Shown here: in pieces, positions 46,689 through 55,539 of the stretch
Position numbering within the stretch: position 1 is the first letter of the stretch
Layout: each line of letters begins with the position of its first letter
NCBI GenBank assembly: GCA_963169195.1
Contig: CAUJDN010000115.1
Span: 1-64,000, forward strand
DNA from: Acidobacteriota bacterium
GTDB taxonomy: Bacteria; Acidobacteriota; Vicinamibacteria; Vicinamibacterales; UBA2999
Reading direction: 5' to 3'
Length of the DNA stretch: 64,000 bases
The notes under the pieces: generated by a model
What the model was told of the DNA's origin: nothing
Database searches by the model: none
The model's input: only the letters and a program-made list of their open reading frames with translations
Translations under genes and position numbers: made by a program

Positions 46689-47226
46689 GTTCCGGCACAT
46701 GGCACTGCCGGCAGCGGATGCGCTCCGGGTGCGTCGTGCGGATCTCGGCGCGGGCGGCAGGGCCCGAGTGGCAGGCGAGGCAGTTCTCGCGAAGCTGGAG
46801 CGTGTGGGGAATCGTGGGTGGAGCGCCCGGCGTGGCGCGCGAGCCCTTCCACGGCCCCTGCGGGAGGCCCGTGAAGCGCGAGGCCACGAACAGCGCGCGC
46901 GTCTCGGTGGGCACGTGGCACTGGCGGCAGCGCTGCATCGTGCCCGTCGCCGCAACGGCGCCGTGAGGCGAGGCCGGCGCCACGCCCACGCCGGCGATTG
47001 CCGCGCCGTCGTCGTCGTGGCAGGTGACGCACGAGCCGATGGAGCCGTCGTGCGGAATGGGCGGCGGCGCGCCGTCGTAGGCGCGCGTGGTCGCCCGCTC
47101 CCCCGTCGAGCGCGCGATGGCGGCAGGCTCGTGGTCGCCGCACGCAACCGACAAGAGCAGCACAACCGTCACAGAGACGACCCGGGAAAAGCGACCACGA
47201 AGGCACTTCGTGGTTTCCCGTGGCAC
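46678..47226 (-). CDS. napB: tetraheme NapB-like nitrate reductase cytochrome subunit
   Basis: A 182-residue exported cytochrome with a lipobox-like VVLLLSVACGD start and four heme motifs: CVTCH, CRQCH, CLACH, CRQCH. Each half has the NapB pattern: PPPIPHDGSIGSCVTCH ... CRQCHVP, and PPTIPHTLQLRENCLACH ... CRQCHVP. Ordinary NapB is diheme, so this looks like an internal duplication. GTG 47226 follows GGAGCGGGTGTA and touches the napA stop. It would pass electrons to NapA. The C-terminus falls inside an 8-bp repeat array. Confidence 0.87.
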   Translation of the reverse strand: MPRETTKCLRGRFSRVVSVTVVLLLSVACGDHEPAAIARSTGERATTRAYDGAPPPIPHDGSIGSCVTCHDDDGAAIAGVGVAPASPHGAVAATGTMQRCRQCHVPTETRALFVASRFTGLPQGPWKGSRATPGAPPTIPHTLQLRENCLACHSGPAARAEIRTTHPERIRCRQCHVPELGF

Positions 47227-49586
47227 TACACCCGCTCCAGGCGCACGGCGCACTTCTTGTAGTCGGGCTGCTTGCTGATGTTGTCCATCGCGTCCAGCGT
47301 CACCAGGTTGATGATGGCCGACTCGTCGAAGAAGGGGACGAACACCATCCCGCGCGGCGGACGGCCGCGGCCGTCGATCTCCACGGTGAGCTCGAGGCTG
47401 CCGCGGCGGCTCACGACCTTCACGCGGTCGCCCTTCCTGATGCCGAGCGCGTCGGCATCGGCGCGGTTGACTTCCACATAGGCGGCCGGGACGGCCTGGT
47501 GAAGTTGCCTGATGCGGCGCGTCATCGAGCCGGTGTGCCAGTGCTCCAGCACGCGGCCCGTAGTCAGCCAGAGCGGATACTCCGCGTCCGGGGACTCGGC
47601 CGCCGGGTGGTACGGCCGCAGCCAGAACGCCGCCTTCTCGCCGTAGTCCTTCGCCTTGTAGAAGTGCGCGCCCGACGCCTTCTTCACGTACGGGTCGGAG
47701 CCCGCGGTGTAGCGGTACGGCGTCTCCTTGCCGTTGACGACCGGCCAGAGCATGCCGCGCGTCTGCTTCAGCTGCGCGTAGGCCGCGAGGTCCTTGCCGT
47801 GGCCGAGGCCGAACGCGCGGTATTCCTCGAACATCGGCTCGTGCCAGTTGTCGTCGGGCCAGGGAAACAGGTGGCCCATGCCCATGCGCCTGGCCACCTG
47901 CATGACGGCCCAGGCGTCCTCGCGCGCCTCGCCCGGAGGATCGACCATCTTGTTCCACTGCTGCGTCCGCCGCTCGGTGTTGCCGAAGACCCCCTCGCGC
48001 TCCACCCACGCCGCCGCCGGGAGGATTAGATCCGCGATGGCGGTGGTCGGTGTCGGGTAGATGTCGCTGACGACGATGAAGCGGCCGTCATCGGGCGTGC
48101 GATCGACGCGCGAGCGGTTCGGCAGGGTGACCCACGGGTTGGTCGTCTGAATCCACAGCGTCTTCACGTCACCGCGCGTCAGGGCCCGGAACAGGTCCAC
48201 CGCGTGATAGCCGGGCGTGGCGGGAATGGTGCCGGCTGGCAGCTTCCAGATGCGTTCGGCTTCCGCCCGGTGCTCGGGGTTGGTCACCACCATGTCGGCC
48301 GGCAGCCGGTTGTTCGACGTGCCGACTTCGCGGGCCGTGCCACAGGCGCTGGGCTGTCCCGTCAGGCTCAGGGGGTTGGCCCCCGGCCGGCAGATCTTGC
48401 CGGTGATGAGGTGCAGGTCGGTGATGAGGTTGTTCATCCACGTGCCGCGCACGTGCTGGTTCACGCCCATGCACCAGAGGCTCACCGTGCCGCGCGCCTG
48501 GTTGCCGTACAAGTCGGCGAGCGCGCGAATCTGCTGCACGGGCACGCCGGTGACGTCGCTCACGTGGTCCGGCGTGTAGGGCGCGAGGAACGTGCGGAGC
48601 TCGTCGAGCGAGCTGGGCCGCCCCTGGTCCTCGAAGGTGTAGCGGTCGGCCTGATCCCCGTAGCAGCCGTAGCCAATCCGCTCGACGTCTTCGATGCCCC
48701 GGCGGAAGACGACGTTCTCGTCGATGAACGGCCGGTGGATGCGCCCCGCGGCCACCAGCAGGTGGAGGATGCCGTTGGCCAGCGCCAGGTCGGTGTTCGG
48801 CTTGAACAGGACGTGCAGGTCGGCGTAGTCCGTGGTCGGCGTGCGCCGGGTGGCGATGTCCACGATGCGCGTGCCCGGCTTCGCGCGGCGCGTCTCGAGG
48901 ATGCGGCTGAAGAGGACCGGGTGCATCTCCGCCATGTTGTTGCCCCAGAGGACGAAGTCGTCGCCGACGTCCAGGTCCTGGTAGCAGCCCATCGGCTCGT
49001 CGCTCTGGAACTGCGTGAGGAACCCGGAGACGGCGCTCGCCATGCAGAGGCGCGCATTCGGCTCGATGTTGTTGCTCCGGAGGCCGCCCTTCACCCACTT
49101 GAGCGCCGCGTAGCCGTCGAACACGGTCCACTGCCCCGACCCGTACATCCCCACGGCGCCGGGCCCGTGCCGGTCCAGCGTCTCCGTGAAGCGCGCGGCG
49201 ACGAGATCCAGCGCCTCGTCCCACGAGATGCGCGAGAACGATCCGTCGGCGTTCCGCTTCTGCGGGTACAGCAGCCGGTCCTCGCCGTAGAGCAGGCCCG
49301 GCAGGTGGTAGCCCTTCACGCAGAGCAGGCCCTTGTTGACGGGACTGGCCTCGTCGCCGCGCACGGCCACGACGCGCCCCTGCTCCACGCCCACCATCAC
49401 GCCGCAGCCCGTGCCGCAGAAGCGGCAGGGCGCCTTGTCCCACTTCACCGACGCACGGTCCACGGGCAAGCCGTTCGACGCCAGGCGCGCGGCCTCGTCC
49501 TGGTCCGCACACGAAAACGCCGCCACGGCCGGCGCGGCCGCCGCGGCCATCTTCAGAAACGTGCGCCGTTCGAACGTCCCGCTCAT
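47226..49586 (-). CDS. napA: periplasmic nitrate reductase catalytic subunit
   Basis: A 786-residue molybdopterin oxidoreductase. Tat signal RRTFLKMAAAAAP, 4Fe-4S site CRFCGTGCGVMVG ... LLCVKGYHL, and the Mo-ligand Cys in RLCMASAVSGF followed by DFVLWGNNMAEMHP, the NapA signature rather than formate dehydrogenase. C-terminal MGD-binding domain present (TGRVLEHWHTGSMTRR). It reduces nitrate to nitrite in the periplasm. No napC, napD, napG or napH is in the window, so electrons probably come via the Rieske/cytochrome b complex or the octaheme cytochrome and the tetraheme NapB. Confidence 0.93.
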   Translation of the reverse strand: MSGTFERRTFLKMAAAAAPAVAAFSCADQDEAARLASNGLPVDRASVKWDKAPCRFCGTGCGVMVGVEQGRVVAVRGDEASPVNKGLLCVKGYHLPGLLYGEDRLLYPQKRNADGSFSRISWDEALDLVAARFTETLDRHGPGAVGMYGSGQWTVFDGYAALKWVKGGLRSNNIEPNARLCMASAVSGFLTQFQSDEPMGCYQDLDVGDDFVLWGNNMAEMHPVLFSRILETRRAKPGTRIVDIATRRTPTTDYADLHVLFKPNTDLALANGILHLLVAAGRIHRPFIDENVVFRRGIEDVERIGYGCYGDQADRYTFEDQGRPSSLDELRTFLAPYTPDHVSDVTGVPVQQIRALADLYGNQARGTVSLWCMGVNQHVRGTWMNNLITDLHLITGKICRPGANPLSLTGQPSACGTAREVGTSNNRLPADMVVTNPEHRAEAERIWKLPAGTIPATPGYHAVDLFRALTRGDVKTLWIQTTNPWVTLPNRSRVDRTPDDGRFIVVSDIYPTPTTAIADLILPAAAWVEREGVFGNTERRTQQWNKMVDPPGEAREDAWAVMQVARRMGMGHLFPWPDDNWHEPMFEEYRAFGLGHGKDLAAYAQLKQTRGMLWPVVNGKETPYRYTAGSDPYVKKASGAHFYKAKDYGEKAAFWLRPYHPAAESPDAEYPLWLTTGRVLEHWHTGSMTRRIRQLHQAVPAAYVEVNRADADALGIRKGDRVKVVSRRGSLELTVEIDGRGRPPRGMVFVPFFDESAIINLVTLDAMDNISKQPDYKKCAVRLERV

Positions 49587-49828
49587 CTGCCCATCCTCGA
49601 CAGGTTCTTCGCCCTGCCCTGAAGCGCGCCGCGTCCGGCGGCCAAGCCGGTCGGTCGGCCGGTCACACACGCCTGCGCATCCATCAATCACTTGGGCAAC
49701 TCGCGCCCACTCCGCCCACGCTCACACAGGCCGAGTGGCGTGCTCCGGCGTGTTCGTCCGCGGCGTTCGCGGCCGACCTCCAACGGCCTGGCCACCGGAC
49801 GCGGCGCGCTTCAGGCCCCGATGGCGTT

Positions 49829-49856
49829 CATCTGCGCCATCTGCGTTCCATCTGCG
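49829..49856. repeat. short CATCTGCG repeat cluster in the napA-octaheme spacer
   Basis: Three copies of CATCTGCG at 49829, 49838 and 49849, embedded in the 285-bp gene-free spacer 49587-49871. The rest of the spacer shows no gene, promoter or hairpin I can support. It is one of three simple repeats at gene ends in this operon. Confidence 0.5.
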
Positions 49857-49871
49857 TTCGGCCCATCGGTG

Positions 49872-51530
49872 TCAGCGTCTCGGCGTCCCGTATCGGCGCT
49901 GCATCTCCTGGGCGATCGCGTCCGCCTGCTCCTCGGCGCCCTTCGTCAGCCACTGGTGCTCGGGGCGCGCCAGGATCTCGTCGATGACCGCGTTCACGCG
50001 CCGCGCCGCCTCGCCGCGGCCGCCGCGCGCGGCCTCGGCCGTGATCTCACGCGCCTGCGGGATGAGCTCCATGTAGAAGCGCTCGGCCACCTCGAACATC
50101 CCGTGCCACTGCGTGTAGTCGGGCGCCATCATCGACGCCCCCATGCGCGCGCGCCGCCCCTCGTGGTGCCAGAGGTAGTACCACGTCCACTCGATGTGAT
50201 CGTCGTACTGGGTCTTCGAGATGAGGCTGGCGTCGGCCAGGGCCGTCATGATGGCCTGCCCGGGCTTGGCGAACTTCTCGTTGTAGTGGATCACCAGGTC
50301 GTCGTACTGCCGGTAGAACTGGTTGATGTAGTCGGGGGTGTGGCAGTGCGAGCACACCTGCTTCATGCGGTTGCGCTTGGCCTCGGCGGTGTCGGCGATG
50401 GCGGCACGACGTTTCTCCGGGTCCGCCTCGGTCACGACCGCGTGGTTCGCGTCGGTGTCCATCACCAGGCTCACCGGCGGGCGGTTGGTCCACGAGATGC
50501 GCTCGCCGGGGTCGTGGGTGATCTTCATGCCGTTCCTGGTGTTCGCGCTCATGTGGCACGTGGCGCACGTCGGCGCCGCACTGTAGTCGCGTCCCAGCAC
50601 CCAGTTGGGCTGGGCGTCCAGGTTCATGTCCGCGATCAGGTCCCGGAAGGCCACGCCGTGCTTCGACTCGTCGTAGATCTCCTTCTGCGGGTGGTCCGGG
50701 CCGAGGTGGCACTTGCCGCAGTTCTCGGGCTGGCGCGCGCGGCGCGCGGAGAAGTCGTGGCGGCTGTGGCAGGCGGCGCACGACCCGAGCGAGCCGTCCA
50801 GGTTGATCCGCCCGATGCCCGTGTTCGGCCAGCTCGTGCTCGACAGCAGGGGCTTGCCGCTCTCGTTCTTGACGATCCGGCCGACCGCGTCCATGTTGGT
50901 CGGCTGTCCGTTCTGATCGGGCTTCAGGTCCCGCATCGTCACCAGGCCGCCGTCGTTGGCCTGGAACGCGACGAGCGACCCGTGGCACTGCTGGCAGCCC
51001 GAGTTGGCCGGCGCCATCCCGTTGACGGCCTGCACCGCCCGCCCGGGCGTCGGCGAGTGCGGATTGAACGCGACGCGCGACCCTTCCACGGTCTCCGCCA
51101 GGAAGTTGTCCAGCGACGCGAGGATGTTGCCGGCCTTGGAGTGGTGGCTGGCCGCGAACTCCGCCGACTCCGCCGGGTGGCACCGCGCGCAGTCGCGCGG
51201 GGTGACGATGGTGGCGATCTGGGCGCCGTAGTGCGTGAACACGTCGGCGTCCTTCGGCTCGGCGGTGTGGCAGTCCACGCACGCCACGCCCTTCTGGGCG
51301 TGCGTCGATCCGGCCCAGTGGTCCACGATGCCCCGCGACACCTGGGTATGGCAGTCCACGCACTGGCGCGACGCGGCCGGCGTGGCCTGCACCGACACCG
51401 CCGTGCGCCGGCCCCCGGCTTCGTGGGCCCGCCGCGACACCTCGAGCCACTGCACCGCCACCAGCGACAGCAGGAACAGCAACCCCAACCCGCCAATGAC
51501 CCAGCGTTTCTGATCAAGCGTCATCCACAC
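49872..51530 (-). CDS. octaheme c-type cytochrome, hydroxylamine oxidoreductase family
   Basis: A 552-residue protein with an N-terminal anchor (GGLGLLFLLSLVAVQWL) and eight CxxCH motifs in order: CVDCH, CVDCH, CARCH, CQQCH, CAACH, CGKCH, CATCH, CSHCH. HAO-family blocks are clear: GRINLDGSLGSCAACHSRHD, CGKCHLGPDHPQKEIYDESK and YYLWHHEGRRARMGASM. Depending on the subgroup these oxidise hydroxylamine or reduce nitrite/hydroxylamine. With NapA next door, nitrite to ammonia is plausible; electron carriage from the cytochrome b complex is the alternative. The family call is firm, the reaction is inferred. Confidence 0.9.
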   Translation of the reverse strand: MWMTLDQKRWVIGGLGLLFLLSLVAVQWLEVSRRAHEAGGRRTAVSVQATPAASRQCVDCHTQVSRGIVDHWAGSTHAQKGVACVDCHTAEPKDADVFTHYGAQIATIVTPRDCARCHPAESAEFAASHHSKAGNILASLDNFLAETVEGSRVAFNPHSPTPGRAVQAVNGMAPANSGCQQCHGSLVAFQANDGGLVTMRDLKPDQNGQPTNMDAVGRIVKNESGKPLLSSTSWPNTGIGRINLDGSLGSCAACHSRHDFSARRARQPENCGKCHLGPDHPQKEIYDESKHGVAFRDLIADMNLDAQPNWVLGRDYSAAPTCATCHMSANTRNGMKITHDPGERISWTNRPPVSLVMDTDANHAVVTEADPEKRRAAIADTAEAKRNRMKQVCSHCHTPDYINQFYRQYDDLVIHYNEKFAKPGQAIMTALADASLISKTQYDDHIEWTWYYLWHHEGRRARMGASMMAPDYTQWHGMFEVAERFYMELIPQAREITAEAARGGRGEAARRVNAVIDEILARPEHQWLTKGAEEQADAIAQEMQRRYGTPRR

Positions 51531-51542
51531 ACCCCGTGCTGT

Positions 51543-51750
51543 GAACCATCGTGCTTCGAACCGCCGTGCTTCGAACCGCCGTGCTTCGAACCATCGTGCT
51601 TCGACCCGCCGTGCTTCGAACCATCGTGCTTCGACCCGCCGTGCTTCGAACCGCCGTGCCTCGAACCGCCGTGCTTCGAACCATCGTGCTTCGAACCATC
51701 GTGCTTCGAACCATCGTGCTTCGAACCATCGTGCTCCGACCCGCCGTGCG
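51543..51750. repeat. 15-bp minisatellite, about 14 units
   Basis: Fourteen 15-bp units alternating GAACCATCGTGCTTC and GAACCGCCGTGCTTC with few variants. TTCGAA occurs at most unit junctions, giving a palindrome every 15 bases. It fills the spacer between the cytochrome b stop and the octaheme cytochrome start. All frames stay open through it because the unit is a multiple of three, which yields spurious repeat ORFs. Confidence 0.95.
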
Positions 51751-51752
51751 CA

Positions 51753-52802
51753 CTAATGTGCGACGAGCGCTTCCCACATCGTGAACCCCATGATCAGGAG
51801 CGCCCCGACCACGCCGATCCACACGCTGATGTCCGCGTACTTGAAGCGGCGCACCAGCCACGCGTCGATGAAGGGCCAGAAGAACATCACGAAGACGATG
51901 AAGCCCTGCGTCAGCATCGCCGTCGTGCCGGAGAAGAGCTTCAGCCACCGGAAGGCGGTGTAGAAGAACCATTCCGGCTTGATGACCTCGGGCGTCACCA
52001 GCGGATCCGCCGGCGGCCCCATGTGCACCGGCAGGAGCGTGGCGAGCGCGCTCAGCAGGATCATGAGCGTGAGGCCGATGATGAGCTCGGTGTAGAAGTG
52101 CTCCGGGAAGAAGTTGAAGTACTGCGCCGGCTTCTTCGCCTCGCCCTCGAAGGTGAGCTCCGTCACGCCGTGCAGGCGGACCAGCCCGATGTGCATCATC
52201 AGCACGAGAATCAGCACCACCGGCAGCACGGCGCCGTGCAGGATGAAGAAGCGCGACAACGTCCGATCGTTGTAGACGTCGCCAGCCAGCAGCGCCTGCT
52301 TCATGAGGGGGCCGACCACCGGCACGGTGTCGCTGATGTTGGCGCCGACGGTGGCTCCCCAGTAGCTCAGCTGCTCGAACACCAGGCTGTAGCCCGTGAA
52401 CCCGAGCAGCAGCGTGCACACCAGGATGGTCATCCCGATCATCCAGTTCAGCTCGCGCGGACGCCGGTACGCGCCGGTGAAGTACACGCGCATCTGGTGC
52501 AGCACGACGGCCGCAATCATGAGCGTGGCGCCCCACTTGTGCAGGCCGCGCAGGTACCACCCGTACGAGGCGTCCTCGGTGATGTAGCGGACCGACTCGT
52601 AGGCCGTGGCCGGCGAGGGCTGGTAGTAGAACGCCAGCAGCACGCCCGTGACGATCTGCACGACGAAGAGGTAGGCCGGCGTGCCCCCGAGCGCGAACCA
52701 CCAGCGCTTCAGGTGGTAGGGCACCGGCTCGTTGGACATCGCCGCGACGCCTTCGAGCGAGACCGGCACCCGCTCGGCCATCCAGTCCGCGCCGCGGCTC
52801 AT
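51753..52802 (-). CDS. cytochrome b of a Rieske/cytochrome b complex
   Basis: A 349-residue membrane protein. Heme-ligand His pairs lie in LHKWGATLMIAAVVLHQM and in ILHGAVLPVVLILVLMMHIG; the quinone-site PEW appears in EVIKPEWFFYTAFRWL. An N-terminal b6-like core plus about three extra helices make it a shortened full-length cytochrome b. It overlaps the Rieske gene by 4 bases (ATGA). No cytochrome c1 gene is present, so a multiheme cytochrome likely replaces it. The minisatellite begins 3 bases past its stop. Confidence 0.92.
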   Translation of the reverse strand: MSRGADWMAERVPVSLEGVAAMSNEPVPYHLKRWWFALGGTPAYLFVVQIVTGVLLAFYYQPSPATAYESVRYITEDASYGWYLRGLHKWGATLMIAAVVLHQMRVYFTGAYRRPRELNWMIGMTILVCTLLLGFTGYSLVFEQLSYWGATVGANISDTVPVVGPLMKQALLAGDVYNDRTLSRFFILHGAVLPVVLILVLMMHIGLVRLHGVTELTFEGEAKKPAQYFNFFPEHFYTELIIGLTLMILLSALATLLPVHMGPPADPLVTPEVIKPEWFFYTAFRWLKLFSGTTAMLTQGFIVFVMFFWPFIDAWLVRRFKYADISVWIGVVGALLIMGFTMWEALVAH

Positions 52803-53425
52803 GCGGCGTCTCCCCCGCGGCCGGGCGCCCGGCGCTTGAAGCACGTCAGGCACGGGTCGTGGCCCGGTCCCTCCGGCGAGGCCACCTCGACGAGGCCCGC
52901 CTGGCGCGGCACCGACAGCTGTTCCACGGGCACGTCGATGAAGAGCAGCCCCTGGTCCACGCGGAGCGCGTACTGCGGGAGGGATTGCCCCGCGTCACCC
53001 GGCGGCCCGCCTGTCGCCTTGCCGCCCGGGTCGAACGTCCCGTTGTGGCACGGGCAGAAGTAGCGGTTGTTCTGCGGCTCCCAGTGCACCTGGCAGCCCA
53101 GGTGCGGGCACGTGCTCGAGAGCGCGATGAAGTCGGCCGCCGTCGCGCCCTCCGTCCGGCGCGTGATGTTCACCGTCCGCCCATCGGGCGTCCGATAGAG
53201 CAGCGTGCCGCCGACCGGCACGTCGCTCACGCGCGTGACGAACAGCTGCTGCACCTCGCCGACGCGCGCAGGCAGCATGAAGCGCGCGCTCAGCCACGCG
53301 AACAGGCCGTAGCCGCCGGCCAGCCCCGCCACCATGAGGGCGGACGACGTGAGGCCGAGCACGCCGCGGGCGGCGGGCTCGGGCTCGGCGGGCAGGGCAG
53401 CGTCCGTCGGGTGATCGTGGGCCAT
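52799..53425 (-). CDS. Rieske iron-sulfur protein
   Basis: A 208-residue protein: one N-terminal helix (LMVAGLAGGYGLFAWLSARF), then a Rieske domain with both cluster boxes, CPHLGC and CPCHNG, and the GGPP loop (KATGGPPGD). It takes quinol electrons in the cytochrome b complex. The C-terminus has an extra CLTC (DPCLTCFKRR) that is not part of the standard fold, possibly an extra redox or metal site. Coupled by ATGA overlap to cytochrome b. Confidence 0.93.
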   Translation of the reverse strand: MAHDHPTDAALPAEPEPAARGVLGLTSSALMVAGLAGGYGLFAWLSARFMLPARVGEVQQLFVTRVSDVPVGGTLLYRTPDGRTVNITRRTEGATAADFIALSSTCPHLGCQVHWEPQNNRYFCPCHNGTFDPGGKATGGPPGDAGQSLPQYALRVDQGLLFIDVPVEQLSVPRQAGLVEVASPEGPGHDPCLTCFKRRAPGRGGDAA

Positions 53426-53437
53426 CGGCTGGACTCG

Positions 53438-55057
53438 TCAGAACGGCGAGAAGCCCCGCGAGGGGAATCGCGCCATCGTGTGGAGGTGATAGAGCGGCTG
53501 CGCGTAGGCGATGATGATGAGCACGACCGCCACGGCCGTCCACAGGCCGAGGCGATCCCAGAGGGACGCGCCGCCGGCAGGCGCCACCAGGGGCTCGGCG
53601 TACTCGATGGGACGGGTCGCTCCGCGCGGCATCACGAACATCGTGCCGGCCAGCACGCCCACCCAGCACATGGCCGAGACGAACAGGATCACCCCGCCCG
53701 CGGCCGAGATGTTCACGAGCGGGATCCACGCCTGGGCCGCCTCGACGCCGTGGAACTCGCCGGTGTACACGCGCCGGGGCATCCCCATCAGTCCGGCGAT
53801 GTGGCTGGGGATACTGAACAACTGCATGCCGACGAACCACAAGTACGGCTGCACGGCGGCCACGCGCGGCCAGACCAGGGCCCGCCCGGTGACGCGCGGC
53901 AGCATCCAGTAGCTGAAGCCCATGAAGCTGAGCGTGACGGCCGTGCCCACCGTCAGGTGGAAGTGCCCCTGCACCCAGGCCGTGTTGTGGATCATCGCGT
54001 TCATGGCGTAGGCGGCGTTGATGGCGCCGCCGAAGCCGCCCAGCGCGAAGGTGACCATCGAGAGCGCGACGCTCGAGAAGAACGGGTCGCGCCAGGGGAG
54101 CTTCCCGATCCAGCCGAAGGTGCCCGTGCCGCCGCGGACGCGGCCCGCGTGCTCGAGCGACGCGGTCACCGTGAAGGCGGTGACCAGGCTCGGGAACATG
54201 ATGGCGTAGGTGGTGAAGGTGTGCAGCAGCTTCCAGCCGCCCGCGATCCCCGGGTCCGTGAACTGGTGGTGGAAGCCGACCGGCGTCGAGAAGAGGATGA
54301 ACTGGATGAACACGACGCGCGTCAGCGCGTCGCTGAACAGCTTCCCGCCCGCCACGCGCGGGATCATCGTGTACCAGAGCACGTAGGCCGGCACCAGCCA
54401 GAAATAGGTCAGGGGGTGGCCGAACCACCAGAAGTAGGTCCGCGCCACGATCGGATCGATGCGATCCACCAGCCCCACCGACCATGGCAGGATCAGGACC
54501 ACCACTTCGACCGCCAGGCCCGTCGTCGCCAGGATCCAGATGATCACCGTCGTCAGCATGCCGTGCGCCGCCAGCGGCGGGCGCGCCCCCCGGTTGGCGC
54601 GCCGCCACGAGACGAAGCTGGCGATCATCACCCCGCACCAGACCCACGAGCCCGCCACCAGCAGCGTGGCGCCGATGTAGAACGCCGGATGGGCCAGCAG
54701 CGGCGGATAGAACGTGTAGAGGACCGTGCTCGTCCCAGACAGGATCGCCACGGTCGTGATGACGGTGCCGATCGAGGCCAGCCAGAACCCCGCCCACGCC
54801 CACGCCGATCCGACAATGCGGCCCAGCGTGGTCTCGACCACCAGGTAGCCGAGCGCCATGATGAAGAACGTGGTGAACACCAGCGCCAGCAGCACGCCGT
54901 GCGCCGTCACCGACAGGTAGTAGAGGTTGGCCGTGCCGAACGGCAGCTCGACGCCGGCGCGGGCCAGCGCCTGCATCACGGCCATCAGCGCGCCGACGGC
55001 GAACGCCGCCACGGCGACCCAGACGTGCGAGAGCACGAGCCGGACGGCTGGCGTCAT
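53438..55057 (-). CDS. cbaA: ba3-type cytochrome c oxidase subunit I
   Basis: A 539-residue heme-copper oxidase subunit. The active-site segment is FGHPLTYFWLVPAYVLWY, the His-x3-Tyr crosslink form; HHQFTD supplies CuB His ligands; NTAWVQGHFHLTVGT carries the heme ligands. The HPLTYFWLVPAY wording and the absence of the E-x-x-H K/D channel pattern of A-type enzymes point to the B-type (ba3, T. thermophilus-like) group. About 13 membrane helices. It reduces oxygen to water with proton pumping. Overlaps subunit II by 4 bases. Confidence 0.92.
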   Translation of the reverse strand: MTPAVRLVLSHVWVAVAAFAVGALMAVMQALARAGVELPFGTANLYYLSVTAHGVLLALVFTTFFIMALGYLVVETTLGRIVGSAWAWAGFWLASIGTVITTVAILSGTSTVLYTFYPPLLAHPAFYIGATLLVAGSWVWCGVMIASFVSWRRANRGARPPLAAHGMLTTVIIWILATTGLAVEVVVLILPWSVGLVDRIDPIVARTYFWWFGHPLTYFWLVPAYVLWYTMIPRVAGGKLFSDALTRVVFIQFILFSTPVGFHHQFTDPGIAGGWKLLHTFTTYAIMFPSLVTAFTVTASLEHAGRVRGGTGTFGWIGKLPWRDPFFSSVALSMVTFALGGFGGAINAAYAMNAMIHNTAWVQGHFHLTVGTAVTLSFMGFSYWMLPRVTGRALVWPRVAAVQPYLWFVGMQLFSIPSHIAGLMGMPRRVYTGEFHGVEAAQAWIPLVNISAAGGVILFVSAMCWVGVLAGTMFVMPRGATRPIEYAEPLVAPAGGASLWDRLGLWTAVAVVLIIIAYAQPLYHLHTMARFPSRGFSPF

Positions 55058-55530
55058 GGCGCCGCCTCGACCACGATCGTGCTGTACATGTTGTGGTGGC
55101 CCAGCCCGCAGTACTCGTTGCACACGACCAGGTACTCGCCGGGCGTGGTGAAGGTGGTCGTCGCCTCGCTCACATAGCCGGGCGCAACCGTGAGGTTCAC
55201 GTTCGTGCCGACGATCTGGAACCCGTGCAGCACGTCCGGGCTGGTGATGCGGAAGCGCACCGGACGCCCCACCGGCAGTCGGACCACGTCGGGCTTGAAC
55301 GCGTAGAACTCGGCGCGCATGACGACCGTGAGGCCGCCGTCCGGGGCCGTCCGGATGCCCGGGGTGGCGAACTCGGTGGCGACGTCCAGGGTCTCGGGAT
55401 CGATCGTCTCGACGTGGCTGGGCGGATGCGCCCCGCCGGAGACGGCCGTGACCACGATGGCCACCAGGAACAGGGCCAGCATCCCGGTCGCCGCCCACAT
55501 CCAGAAGCGCTCGTAGCGGTCAACCTGCAT
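55054..55530 (-). CDS. cbaB: ba3-type cytochrome c oxidase subunit II
   Basis: A 158-residue protein with one N-terminal membrane helix (MWAATGMLALFLVAIVVTAV) and a cupredoxin domain with the CuA site: His in SPDVLHGFQ and CNEYCGLGHHNM. Short length and single helix fit ba3 subunit II rather than the aa3 form. It accepts electrons from a c-type cytochrome and hands them to subunit I, with which it overlaps by 4 bases. Confidence 0.93.
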   Translation of the reverse strand: MQVDRYERFWMWAATGMLALFLVAIVVTAVSGGAHPPSHVETIDPETLDVATEFATPGIRTAPDGGLTVVMRAEFYAFKPDVVRLPVGRPVRFRITSPDVLHGFQIVGTNVNLTVAPGYVSEATTTFTTPGEYLVVCNEYCGLGHHNMYSTIVVEAAP

Positions 55531-55539
55531 GGGGCCCCA

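Noticed and set aside
47226..49586. Formate dehydrogenase instead of NapA
   Set aside because: RLCMASAV and WGNNMAEMHP are NapA motifs, with a NapB-like gene next to it and no selenocysteine or FdhB.
51543..51750. Possible CRISPR array or repeat protein gene
   Set aside because: Units are contiguous with no spacers and no cas genes, and frames are open only because the unit is 15 bp.
49692..53063. 1,123-codon open plus-strand frame across cytochrome genes
   Set aside because: Runs antisense to napA-spacer, octaheme, cytochrome b and Rieske genes and through the 15-bp repeat; no protein motif.
52859..55177. 772-codon open plus-strand frame
   Set aside because: Antisense to Rieske and oxidase subunit genes; low-complexity Arg/His/Glu content.
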